Assembly (NCBI GenBank): GCA_963969495.1
Contig: OZ018337.1
Span: 82,046,148-82,110,147, forward strand
Source: Ceratothoa steindachneri
Lineage: Eukaryota > Arthropoda > Malacostraca > Isopoda > Cymothoidae
Direction: 5' to 3'
Length of the DNA: 64,000 nucleotides
The notes beneath the pieces were generated by a model. That model was not told the origin of the DNA, did no database searches, and saw only the letters and a list, made by a program, of their open reading frames with translations. How positions within the stretch are numbered: position 1 is the first letter of the stretch; the number at the start of each line of letters is the position of its first letter. Below are positions 47,715-59,500 of this stretch, piece by piece. The position numbers and the translations under genes are program-made.

Positions 47715-48122
47715 TTGCCCAACCCGGAAAAATCCTTTAAGATTAAGACCGACGCGAGCAACGAAGGCATTGGAGGTGTACTCCTTCAATACGAGGATGA
47801 CGGAACGAGTCATCCAGTTGCATATGCTAGTCGCCAATTATTACCACGCGAAAAGAGATATGCTACTATAGATAAGGAAGCTCTATCAATTATCTGGTTT
47901 ATAGACAATTTCAAAATGTACTTGATAGAAAAAGAATTTCAGAATGGAACCAACCACCGTCCGTTAGCATATATTCAGAATGTACGACACTCCAACGGCC
48001 GAATTATGCGCTGAAGTTTACTCCTGCAAAAGTATCAATTTAAAAAAAATTATATAAAAGGTTCCGATAACCAGGTCGCTGACGCACTCAAAAGGAATGC
48101 GTTACCCAATAGCGTAGGGTAA
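47715..48122 (+). pseudogene. RNase H of copy 3
   Basis: Removes RNA from the RNA-DNA hybrid during reverse transcription. It shows IKTDASNEGIGGVLLQ (Asp at 47751), HPVAYASRQLLPREKRYATI, DKEALSIIWF (Glu at 47877) and TNHRPLAYI, where the usual TDH Asp is Asn (47952). A TGA at 48012 replaces a probable Trp codon, and the frame then continues to QVADALKRN and a TAA at 48120-48122. This is the end of pol: nothing follows before the LTR except about 400 bp of untranslated sequence. Confidence 0.9.
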
Positions 48123-48539
48123 TTGTATTCGTAGGATTAGGATCTCCCTGTATGTATATACCGTCTTGTACGACTTGAATTAGATTCTCTTTTAATATAA
48201 ATAGTTAATGTATATGTCTAAATTTTGTAACGCTCAATGTCTATTTTTTTTGTATGTATATATATTTGTACCTATTAAATTACGTATAAATTATTTTGTC
48301 CCATATGTACTAATTTTATATCATTCCATTGTTCCATGCTCCTTTTTTTTATTAAGTTTGTATTAAAGGTAATTTTTCCCTATTATCAAAAGATTAAAAT
48401 AATCAAATGTATTGAGGTAAAACTAGTTAGGTGCAGGAAGGTACGGTTGGTACAAGAAAACGAGTTCCCCACAACGGAGCACTATCGTTGTCCCTTCTCT
48501 CTTTTTATCGAAGTGACAGTTTCCCCCGGAATGGAGGGG
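48123..48539 (+). other. 3' untranslated region and polypurine tract of copy 3
   Basis: AT-rich sequence without an ORF resembling an envelope gene. It ends with the purine run ggaatggagggg (48528-48539), the expected plus-strand primer directly before the LTR. Confidence 0.7.
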
Positions 48540-49848
48540 TGGAATAGAACGAGTTAAGGGCGCTTAATTTCAACCACTATCACATGTTATTTAAAACCAC
48601 GATGCTACCCACGTGCATCTTCGCTTTGAAGCCTGGCGCCTTATCGCAGCCACCTGAGTCAATGTTTAAACAAGGAGGTTTATCTTTCTCCCGGCTCCCC
48701 ATGCGCCGACCTCGCCATATTAAGTTAGGCTTATGGGCAGATAAGGCATTGTTCTCAGGCTTTGTTGTGCATTCCCTCGAAGCTCCCACTCCATTGTCCC
48801 CAACGCTAAGAAGATGTCCCGGCTATTTATATGGAAACTTAACCACTAAGATTCAGAGTAGAGATCGAGATTTTCCTTACAAGACTTCACTACGGTCCAG
48901 TCTCACCTTGTGCACCAAAGGGCCCTCGACCTCGAGATCCTCCATCACTTGTCTAGAAGAACGACAATATCCCTTGAGTGCCAAGGTACGAGCCTTCGTG
49001 ACGCTAAGTCCACAAGGCTTCCACTGTTGTTAAGAAAGAGAACAACGTTAGAACAGGCATTGTTCGTTTAATCCCGTTGACAGGAAACGGTTCTCACCCA
49101 CCACCCTGTTTTATAGAAAGAGAACAACGTTAGAACAGCCATTGTTCTTTTGAGTCCGTTCGCCAAGAAACGGTTCTCACCCTTCCCCCTTGTTGTTCAG
49201 AAGAGAACAATATTAGAACAGCCATTGTTTTCGAGCACGTAGACAAGAGACGGTTCTCACCCCCCTCCTGTTGTTCAGAAGAGAAAACTGTAGAACAGCC
49301 ATTGTTCTTTAAGCCGTTCGTCAAGAAACGGTTCTCATTCCCAAAACGCCACGTCAGGATCATTTAATTCCCCCCCCCTTCGGCTGGAACTCGCCAGCGG
49401 ACCAAAAATTCCTTCACGTCGCCTTCCTCTGCACAACAAGTATAATTACGTAAGCTGAACGTTACCTTTGAGTATTTAACCCTTTTTGTCAACTCTATCC
49501 GGTGCTTTAAATGGTTTAGCGATTTTATCTTATTCCTTTAACTTTATATTTGTTTCACCTTTTTAAATCTATCTTAATCCTCGGATTAGCCCGAGCCCCC
49601 ACGACCCTTTCCGTTTTCTGTTTATGTCAATATTTTCCGTCTTGTGTTTGTTGATAGTTATTATTAATAAAACTCTATTTTATTAATGATAGCAATATTA
49701 TTATCCTTGAGCTCAGTTCCTCTTCTTAAGCAAATCGAAGATACATAATATCGGCCAGCCAGACATCCACGCACTCTAAAGATAATTAAATATGTTCCCT
49801 CAACGAATAGTTATATATGGTATGTAGTCGAGAGTTCATTCTACGGCA
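48540..49848 (+). repeat. Right LTR of copy 3
   Basis: Starts tggaatagaacg and ends tctacggca. It has the same order as the left LTR: TATA-like box at 48824, four tandem repeats, AATAAA at 49666. It differs from the left LTR by scattered substitutions and small indels. Confidence 0.85.
49025..49340. repeat. Four tandem 75-80 bp repeats in right LTR
   Basis: Same units as at 42777-43100. The poly-C runs differ in length between the two LTRs. Confidence 0.95.
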
Positions 49849-49853
49849 AATAC
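49849..49853. other. Target site duplication AATAC (right)
   Basis: Matches 42289-42293. Confidence 0.6.
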
Positions 49854-51896
49854 TTCCTCCTTACTTTACCCTTTAGGTAATGATCATTTATTTTCCGCTA
49901 ACTTGATTAAATATCCTCTTGCAGCATAAACATGTGGAGGTTTAAACCAACCACAACGGCAATAAGTCGTACTATGGCTCAGCAGCTACAATAGGTAAAA
50001 TTAAGATATCTATGTATATAAATAGAGGAATAATTTAAAAATACAGACACATCTGTTCTGGGAAGAACTAATATCAGACCGAGACATTAAACATAGAGAA
50101 GAACCAGGAAAGATTTTTGATTGAGTACAGATAGATTAAATTGTCTTAACCTAAGAAAAGATAAATATCGTTGAACAAGAAATTGACAAAGAGGAAGAAT
50201 TAGAAAGAAAATTAATGACATTTTTCTCGACTTCCCACAAGAACAATACTTCCTATGTCTCTGCACATCGAATACTACGTGTATACAAGAGGTTGACCTT
50301 ATGGCCCAGGTATGGGTATTGGAAGAAGGAGGAGACAAAGTACAGGATGGCAAACCAATCACAAAGGAAGAATCCTCGGTGGTACTGAAATTTTTCACTC
50401 AAAATGTTTTGGGAAGAAGCGGGATAACCAAACTGCATCATAGAAACGCCCCTAGCAACATCCAAGAGGGCATGAAAAGAGGATATCTCAAGTCAGTGAT
50501 AATACAGGCGAAGATGGTCATTTTTCAAAAGTCAAGTTAACCCAAACAACTGAGAGAGATTTACTCTCACATTTTGAAGCTCACCCACAAGGGATTGGAT
50601 GGTATAGCAAGGGAGAGCCATGATCGAGCTGCAACTTGGAGGATCTACACGATCCCAACACCAGTGCCTAAGAATAAAGTAGTGTTATAGTTCTTGTCAT
50701 CTTTTGCACCCGTTTTGAAATTCCGATTATAATTTCCACGCCAATCTAGGCCTAATAAGAAGTTAACGAGGAAGTTAAACGATGTGAAATAAATAAATAA
50801 ATCTCGCTGCTGAAGCTTCTGGGCCAACTATTCGAGAAGCTCATGAATGACAGGGTGAGATTGCCATAAGCGCCGCAAGGAACTCGTTGCCATTGCCCAA
50901 TATTATTATACGTCAGAATCCCGGTACAATTATGAAGCAATGCTCACATGGTTAGAATCCAGACAATCAAAAAGTAGGCAACAAGTTTCATAACCAACTA
51001 AGCAAAAAACTAGAGAATACGGCCAATTGAATTGCAGTGTTAAACCTGACATGTGTTAATGAAATAATGCAAGAACGTGCAATAAATATAATTCACCATC
51101 AGATGAAAAGACACGAAGAATAAGAGACAACAAACAGATGTGACAAAAAAGACAAGGACGCAATCAGATTTAAGTCGATATGCTTAGAACTGAAAAGAAA
51201 AAATGAAAAATATAATGCGAAGAAAAAGAAGTCAAGATGAATCGCATGATTAATTAAAAAACCTAAATATTACAATTAAGAAATAACTCGTACAAACAAA
51301 TAAGAACACAAAAGCTCTTCTGATAGGCAGAAGAATGGCGTGAATGAAATTATCAGCTGCACTTGATAAATGTATCGTGCCTGTATTCATCCAATTATCC
51401 CGGGGTTTGTTTTCATTGTCACAATTTATTTGCAAAAGTTAAAAATAAAATTGTTTGTGATACATGACAAAACTATTTAAGAAAATGATCTGTCATTTCT
51501 AAACTGGTTGTTAACCTTAATACGCTCTTTTGCTCAATTTTGTTATTATGTTGATTCCATTTTATATGTCCCCTCATATGTATTAATCTCTCGTCGGTAT
51601 ATATATATTTATTCCAATACCAAGACATTTATTTTGATCAAGAATTCCAATTGCCCGATTTTATGTAGATTTATAGATAATTTTATTACCGATCAAGATA
51701 AGCAAATATGAAGGAGAGTATTCAGTTTAGGTCTTCTTAATTACATTTTTTCTTTTAGAGTTTTAAATACGGCGCTGTTTTTACTCTAGTCATTGTTTTT
51801 TTAACATTGTACGATTACCCTGGACAGTTGTCTCTCAATTTCACTTAGTCTCCAAGGTAATAGGTAAGCAGCCTGAAGAAGATATTAAGTATCACA
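49854..51896. other. Non-coding, no gene assigned
   Basis: Moderately AT-rich. Several short ORFs (for example 50301-50540 +, 50087-50398 -) read as protein-like in places, but frames break often and no motif is recognisable. It could be an old decayed gene or transposon. Confidence 0.35.
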
Positions 51897-52130
51897 ATGA
51901 CTTATAAAGCCAGCAGGCTTTTAGGGCTGAAGAGCCGATTATTTGTGTGTTTTGGAAGTTATTCTACCTATAAAGTGTTCATAGTCCAGTTCTGCTGGTC
52001 TTTAGAGGAAGCGGTTTTGAACAAAGGTTCAAGAGAAGCGTTGGACCATTCCATTGGTGATGCTATGGGAAACTTAATCACAAAGCCACTAAAGCAGGGC
52101 AAGTTAACTGATCCTTCAAAAGTGCTTTGA
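51897..52130 (+). CDS. Unidentified 77-codon ORF
   Basis: The C-terminal half (EAVLNKGSREALDHSIGDAM and onward to DPSKVL) looks like a soluble helical protein but matches no family I know. No promoter or splice sites are convincing. Confidence 0.2.
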   Translation: MTYKASRLLGLKSRLFVCFGSYSTYKVFIVQFCWSLEEAVLNKGSREALDHSIGDAMGNLITKPLKQGKLTDPSKVL

Positions 52131-52498
52131 CTTTTTTCATGCTTTAAATGCGTAAAAACAGTCGCTCATCTTCACTGTGGAAAGAAGCTTTTTAACTATA
52201 TATTGATATTGGCATATTGATTCGTAAGAGGGATTTGAAGGGATCTGAAAGCACTTCAATCACTATGTTTACTTAAATTGGACAGGTACTTGAAATATTT
52301 CATTTGAGATGCTCCATATCAAAGTAATAAATATCATATTACTAAAGTGCTAATTAATTGATATTCTAATTATCCCTAAGACATCCTTACCTCACCTCAC
52401 CTCCGCAGCATTTTTACGAAAGGTCTATGGAGTACTGTAATATATTAATGGTATTTATTACAGAAGTGGTATTTTTCACAGGAATAATCCGTGTTGCA

Positions 52499-52533
<35 letters not shown>
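52499..52533. repeat. (AT)n microsatellite
   Basis: About 35 bp of pure at repeats, directly before repeat copy B. Confidence 0.95.
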
Positions 52534-52540
<7 letters not shown>

Positions 52541-52810
52541 GCGGTTAAGTATATCCGCAATCCGCTAAAGATTCACCTGGAGTTAATCAACCCTCTTCAG
52601 GACCGCCACACATTTCTCTAAAAAGGGGAATTTTAAGAAACTTTTTCTTTGATTTGGAGTTTGAATTTTTAAAAGAAAACGAGAAATTGTGAGATCTTTG
52701 ACAATCTATTTTTATAATGAACTCTAATATCTATGTCAATGCGGTTAGGTAAGGGTAATAGTAGGAATTCCTTAATCCGCTATAGAAGAAAGTTCCCTGA
52801 AGTTCATCAA
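52541..52810 (+). repeat. Dispersed hairpin repeat, copy B
   Basis: gcggttaagt at 52541 and gcggttaggt at 52741 (200 bp apart). Each is followed by an aatccgcta motif able to pair with it, and then a ctggagtt(a/c)atcaacc-type segment. The internal order matches copy A at 13.2-13.5 kb, including the motif aatgcggtta at the start of the second unit. Confidence 0.65.
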
Positions 52811-55729
52811 CCTTCCTCAAACATGCTCCGCATATGCATCCAAATACCACTACTATGAAAATAATCAAAGTGGTTTATTCTAAGTTAAGTAGCTCGAGGA
52901 ACTAATATGAAAAGGTCAATTAACAGGTAATAAGACAGTGGTATTCAATTTTCAGTGAAGGGGGAAAATTTTATTTCTGAAACTTGTTAATAAAATCGTT
53001 ACTATTGAGACAAGAATTATTTTCTAATTTAGAAATCAATCGAAGACATGTAATTTATCTATGAAAGAGTATATTTATGTTTTACCAAAAATACAATAAA
53101 GAAGATGTCCGCCCAGAATTTCTGCTTAGAAAATTTAATATGATATAAATTAAGAAGTAATTAATAAGAAACCGTCTAAAAGAGCAATTAATCTGCAGAG
53201 TATAGGGTTTATATCCAATAAATTAAAGTTTTTTAAACTTATTTGTAACATTTGATTCTTAGGAGTGTATAGACATAGCATAAACATCGAATATAATTAT
53301 AATTTTCTTATCAAATGCTAGAAAGAGAAGGGCTATGTAAACAAATCGCTAATCAATCTGTTTGAAAAGTTTTTACATTAAGGAAATTCGGTAACGTGAC
53401 TCATTTTTCCTATGAAGAAATTTCAATGGAAATGATAAAATTCAGATTTCCCAAGGCGCAAAGTGCAATGGACTTTACATTTTTACTGAGGAGTTATTAA
53501 ATAGCTTCCATTCCATATTTTTGGCTTTTAGGAATTGCATTCTTATACTTAATTTCTTTGTTTGTTTTGTTTTTGTTCAAACGGCGTAACCTATCCTTAA
53601 TTAAATCTGTATAACTAAGTCGTGTGTAACAAGAGAATCTCCTGTTGGAGTTTTCATAATTTTAAAAGTAGAACAAGATAATGTTTTGCCGGATAATAAA
53701 CTTATCAACGTTCAAAGAGTGTAACACTAAACAAACTTTGGCCATGTGAGAGAAAAAGTCTTGGCGTTTAATAACAAATTGTCATTGCTACTTTTCCCGA
53801 AAATAATTCGGGAGCAATTCTAATATAATTACTCAAAAAGAAAAATCTTCTTTAGATATTTTTCCTAAAGTAAAAGTACATTTACGGCCTCCAATTTATG
53901 AGTGAAGGAAACTTTAAAAAAATGAGGAAAAGATAATGAAAAATTAGAATTTTAATTATGTTTTGACCAAATCTGTCCATCAGATGCAATAAATTTTATC
54001 TCGAGCTTAGGCTAAAAATTCACCTCTAGCTTCGTCAATTTATGCCTGAATCCGAAACGACTAATGGTGAATCGAAGTTTGCTCATATAGACTGAGCGGC
54101 ATAGGCTGGCCATATATTGTATTAAACAGGAAAGAGAGAGAGAGCGAGAAAGAGCAATGAGGAAAGAGAGTGAGAGAGAGTTTTAAGTGAAAGCAAGTTC
54201 CCAGGTCACTAAGTCGGAGTATCTTTATGTCCGCTCTTTGCTTGATTGAAGTGGGAACCACGACGAGAGAAAATAAAACATCTATCAACCTGTGAGCGAA
54301 AGATATTTGCACACATCCTAGTATTAGCAATAGACCAAAAGCCCCACTTACTAACCAGAAGCAATTATCCATCAGATTATAGTCTCCATCTCACTATCTA
54401 TCAATTAATCATTCGGTGATTTCTCTATTATAGACATGGCCAAAGATTAAATTAATCTAAGCATGCTAGAACCCATTTATAATAAATTCATTAACTGACC
54501 TAAAACTGAAAATTCACTTGAATTAGTAATACATTTATTAATCTTGTCCATCTGTATTATTTTTGAAAGAAAGATGCCTAAACACTCACGAATAAGAACA
54601 ATGACGAACTCGTGTCCAACTTAAGCAGATATGTCTTGCATGTCGGCAGTATTATAACAGCTCTTCTCCTTCCCATGTCGGCCGATAGTATTCCTTGCTT
54701 AATGCAACTCGAGATATGTTTGAGAAATCCGATCTGGCTTTTAAAACAAGAGCTGCTTATACTGGTTATATCTTTACTTGAAACGCTTAAATATACTCAT
54801 TAACTTTGATTTTTAAAATGGTTATATGTTATTATACCATAATAAATACTAAATTAATAATGTTTATTATTTTAATACGTACCTTCAATGTTTTTTTTTT
54901 CTTTTATATATTTTATAATGAGATGTCGAAGGCTTGTTTAGAAAGGATCATCTCTTATGTGCCATGCATATATTTTGTCTCCAATCACAGCAGTTTGTTG
55001 TAAGGAGATAAACTTCGATATATTATATTCTGTTTGTAGGTCAATATTTTCATTGTAATGACGTTCATATAAAGAATATTCCCTACTTGAATCAGCTCGA
55101 TCACTTTCTCATTGAGACGAAGCATCCTTATCACTAAAGCTCGTTTCACACGCTATACTATTTTTCTTATCGAGTACATTATTTATTTAAAATAGAAAAG
55201 CATAGGAAATGCCCTCAATCTTTCAAAGGATGCAAAGTGTTTACGTTCATGTAACTAGTTAGGTCACTCCAAGTTTCCACTTAGCTTTGAGTCCTGACAA
55301 TCTAATCTAAAAAACTGAAAGTAAATCTTAATTGGCAAAGAGAAAATAGCGTCATCAATCCACAACCATTTGTATAAGAATATTCTTATTTACTTAATCA
55401 TTTGAATATATCAAAAAGGACGTAGCACAGTTGCGATTAATCGTTGGACGGCAGAGTGTATCGCATTAATAAAAGAGATGATCCATCGCAAATATAAGTG
55501 GTTAGTTATTAACTAAACACATGATTGTAAATTAGTCATTTTCAAGCTCTTATTTACAGGTTTTACGAAGTTTGTAATTAGGAAAGTGAGGTAATAATTT
55601 GTCTTCATCGTATATTTTATTCCTGTTTGTTTTTTTATATACGTTTATTGTGCTATATATTTATATACAGTAAGTAAATATAATATAAAAGAATATACAA
55701 GTACGCCTAAATATATTGCACAAAGCGAG
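52811..55729. other. AT-rich non-coding DNA
   Basis: No gene recognised. A GA-rich simple stretch lies at about 54132-54180, and the 103-codon minus-strand ORF over it (54372-54061) has no supported function. Confidence 0.5.
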
Positions 55730-56290
55730 GAGCCCACCAGTGTTGGCGTGTAGCAAGACGCGGCTTGTCAGCTACTAGTGTTTGACGGCGGTCCTTACCA
55801 ACCGTCGACCGACCGGGCGTGGGCGATGATCAGCGCGGCGGAGGGGCTGTGCTCAACGCCTCCAGCAGCTCGATTGTCGGTGTGTGGCAGACCAACTGGG
55901 CTGCTCTCGCCTCTTGAGCTTCTGATTAGGAAGCCTCTTATAGGGTGGGGGCTGGTGCTGGCTCTGGCGGGAGGCAGGTAGTGGCTGGGCCGGAGAAGGG
56001 GTAGTGCACCAGTTGGCACTGGCAGCGGCCACCGTTGTGTTTGCAACTCACTGCCACAAAGTCAGAGTGCAGTTCTTCTCGCGTGGAGTAGCCCAGCCTA
56101 ACAGGCTGCTGGTAGGCTACGTCCAGTGTGCGATAGGCTGTGGCTGCAGCATACTACGCCAATGGCCTCTTGTTTGGCTTCCATTCTTGGTCCTACTGGT
56201 TGGCGTTGTGGGCGGCCTTGCGTTTGGCCTGCGCCTTGAGCTGCTACAGGCTGGGGCGCACGGTCTTTCATTCTCTTCACATCTTTAAAG
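55730..56290. other. Strongly GC-rich island of unknown nature
   Basis: About 560 bp with GC far above its AT-rich flanks and abrupt edges. Open frames exist on both strands (55778-55981 +, 56004-56288 +, 55795-56046 -), as expected where GC is high, but none shows a known motif. It could be a foreign insertion, part of an LTR, or a diverged repeat. Confidence 0.5.
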
Positions 56291-58560
56291 GCAACCTTAC
56301 AAGAGAGATGCTGAAACTCAAATCACGAAGACCTTCAGAATATCTGCCTCTACCTTTCATAGAAAGCTAATCCTCAGTCAATAAATCTCCGAATCAAATT
56401 TATCCAATTTAAAATCATTTGCTTTTTTGCGCCGACACACATTACGGAATTTCTCTACCTATCCTTCGGTATATGTCGGCGCTTTCTAACATTTGTCTTT
56501 TACTATATATGCTTCAACTTTTCTTTTCATACACTTACAATCCTTTTTTTAATAGTAAAACAAATATTTAATAGAGATAACACAATGACTGCCAAGTGAC
56601 CTGCTGGCATCTTACATAGAAATTTTTAGCTGGAATCATTTTCATATGTGTTTTGCATTTATAATCTCAAAAAGAGAAAAATCAATTTCTGTGATGTCTA
56701 ATTTATTTATATTTATTTTTTAGAGAAATAATGTGTGGACGCCGGTGGGTCACGCAGCACATGCGAAATATGATTTTACTTATGTGCCATGTGAAAGGTT
56801 GGCATCCTTGGTTTCCGCACATGTCAATAATCCTCAATAATTGAATCCACATTGGAGTAAATAAGAAAAGGCGGGTTTGTTTTCAGTCATCTGAAGCTAC
56901 ACTTTCAATGTCACTAAAAAGTATTTGGATGTACCTTTCAACTACCAGAAAGATCTTCAGTAAAACCTTTTGTCGTGAAGTGCTGTTATTAAATCAATGA
57001 GTAGTTAATTACCTACACACTGCATCTGGCTCTCATGGAGGACGCTCTTCATCCACGGCGAATAAGTGACTGGGTATTCTTTGCTATATTAACCGCATAC
57101 CATCACAACCATTTGGTGATACTAATCGCATAATATCTCTACCATTTAGATTGAGTGAAGATCATCTCGATTCAGCTGAATGACTTTTTTGCAGAGTTGG
57201 GGAAAAATTTTTGATCTTTCTAGTTTTTTGTTTTGATGAAATCGTTTTGGGACCAAAGAAGGAACCTAATTAAAATTACGTTGGTAAGCAGCCGTATAAA
57301 TGCTGCTTTAAGTTCTTGAAGCTCTTTACTGTCTTGTAATTTTATTTAATGATTATTATTGTACAAGTTTGCTAAAGGATAATAAGATAATAATTTGGCA
57401 GATTCCTCTGGTATAAATTCGTATGGGTATCAAGTATCCTCCTCTAATTATCAGGCGGGTTACAAACCTCTTTGGTCGGAAGTGCCTCTGTTCGAAGGAA
57501 GATTAATTTTTCATTTCATCGCGGAATATAAACAGATAATCTACATTATACTCTGCCTCTGTTAAAGCTTCCTTCTGATCAGCAATGAACATTATCCACT
57601 CTGCAAAAGGTGGATTGGAAAAGGTTTTTTTTTGAAATCTTAAGTTTAAAAGGCAAGGAGGTTATACAGGTTTTTGTCTTCATTTTTGTGGATTTGAACA
57701 ACAGAATGTTCTGCACAATCGGTATAAGAAACAGAATTATTTAGCACCGAATACAGAGGGTAGAGAATTATTAGTGACTTTTTATAATAAGACCCTTCAA
57801 TTTCTCTAAAAAACGAAAAACAAACAGATGTTTTTTTAATAGTTTTTATAATTGGAACCACATTATTCAATGCAAAGGATGGGTAATGAATTTTTCGAAC
57901 TTACGATACTTACTTTATCCTTATTTCATTCTAACTTTATCTTCCAAATTTCTTTTAAACTAACCCCCAAAATCCTGAATACCTTTGTGAACTTTCGTCT
58001 TTTTCTCATTGAATTTCATTAAATTTCAAATTTCCTTTCACCCTAGGAATTATTAATCAAATTCACGATATAATGATATCATGGTCCATTAAGGGTAATT
58101 AGTGTCTCTATTAAATTCTGCTATCTATTTTTTATTAATAAAAAACTGACCCGTGAAAGCTGTAAAAAAATTTGTTTGGTGCGATTAATCAAACGTAGAT
58201 GCTAAAAAAGAGCCACAAGAATAAGCAATACCCAACATAATGAACGTTATTCCTCTTATGCCTTACTTCAAAGTGAACCATACAGACCACAAAATCCCCA
58301 ACAAAGCTAGACACCATTTATAGAGAGAAGATCAACCAAGCCTAAGTTTAAAAAGGATGTCAAGATGCGCGTTTCTATTCGGGAGCTTTTTCCCTTTTGA
58401 AATTTAAGTAGAATGGTGGAAATAAAAACGGAAATATGAGTCTAGATCTAATTCTAGTGTCTAAGATGACGAAGCGGAATCTAAACCTTTTATTTAGTTT
58501 AAACTTTATCGCCCATTAGAATAAATATATTAAAAAAAGAGAAATACAGGTGTGGTATAG
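56291..58560. other. AT-rich non-coding DNA
   Basis: No supported feature. Confidence 0.5.
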
Positions 58561-59500
58561 GAATTATATATATATATTTATATATATATATACTTATGGG
58601 CTTGGGTAACCAGTTGGCGGGAGGATTTAATGAGAAGGGGGAGAAAGCCGCCCCATTACGTGGGTATTACCGACCAAAATAGGCAGATTGGTGCAGAATG
58701 GCTTTAAATACTGAGTTACAGCTGAGTGCAGTTCTGATTATTTAAAGAATACAATGAAAATATTATTTAATAACATAAAATGAAATATTAATATATACAA
58801 AAGAGGGTGTAAATGAAATATTTGGTCAAATAAATAAATTACACTCGGTGTCGGACGAAAGGACGAGTCAAAACTAAGATTATTGATATGGGAAGACCGT
58901 ATTAAAATAAGATCCGCGGGCGACGGCGGCTACGATGCTGAAGCTTGAAGAGTCGAAGGGTAAAGGTAATTCGGGAGGAAAGAATTAATAAAAGTATCGG
59001 TTTTACCTCAGGAGTTCTTGTTGACGGAGGACCTTCGCGAATCCACGAAAGAACGGCCGTTGCAAGGAGATTGGGGCAATCGTCTGGGGCAAAGTCCAAC
59101 GTGGGGAGAGGTCTAGCCTTCGATGCTTGAATAAACCAAGGGGGGGGCCGAATCGAGAATCGTGACGTGTCTTTGCGTGTAGGGCGAGCGGGTACTAACT
59201 CAATCCTGCCGAACCTTGGGTTAAATAGCAGTTAACGAGGCGGGTAAATAGCCTCAGGCCCCCACGAGCTCTCCTTAGACAAACATGGAGCTCGGGGAAT
59301 AGCCAGCTCCCAAACGAGGAATTCAAGATAAGGAGGCCTTAAGAATATTCTTGCGAGTTCTTCTTCGCTTCGAGGGTCGGGATTGAGAGATCAAATAGCC
59401 TCGTTCAACCTTCCTCCTCACGCTCTTTGTTTCGAGTTTAAGACCCCGTGTATTTATAATGGTCTGAGGTGGATTTCATTGCTCTATATTCCAATAATTT
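58561..59500 (-). mobile_element. GC-richer island, probable solo LTR
   Basis: On the minus strand: a TATA-like accattataaatacacgggg (about 59465-59446), a GC-rich transcribed-like region, then AT-rich sequence with polyadenylation-like runs. It ends in ccgccaactggttaccc (about 58620-58604), similar to the LTR end and primer-site strings at 28.4 kb. No internal domains are found beside it. A tata microsatellite lies at 58565-58592. Confidence 0.35.

Larger units (their letters stand above)
42294..49848 (+). mobile_element. Gmr1-like Ty3/gypsy-type LTR retrotransposon, copy 3, nearly complete (7.55 kb)
   Basis: The element consists of two LTRs flanking gag, protease, integrase, reverse transcriptase and RNase H, with a polypurine tract before the right LTR and a 5 bp target duplication. 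Integrase precedes reverse transcriptase, opposite to ordinary Ty3/gypsy elements, while the domains themselves (HHCC, DD35E with GPY/F, reverse transcriptase without the copia-type signature) are of Ty3/gypsy kind. This is the layout reported for Gmr1-like elements. There is no envelope-like ORF: only about 418 bp separate RNase H from the right LTR. At least four frame changes and several stops make it non-functional as it stands. LTR divergence (roughly 10% by eye, uneven) suggests it is not recent. Confidence 0.9.

Noticed and set aside
48123..48539. Envelope gene in copy 3
   Set aside because: Only ~418 bp lie between RNase H and the LTR, with no signal peptide, membrane segment or matching ORF.
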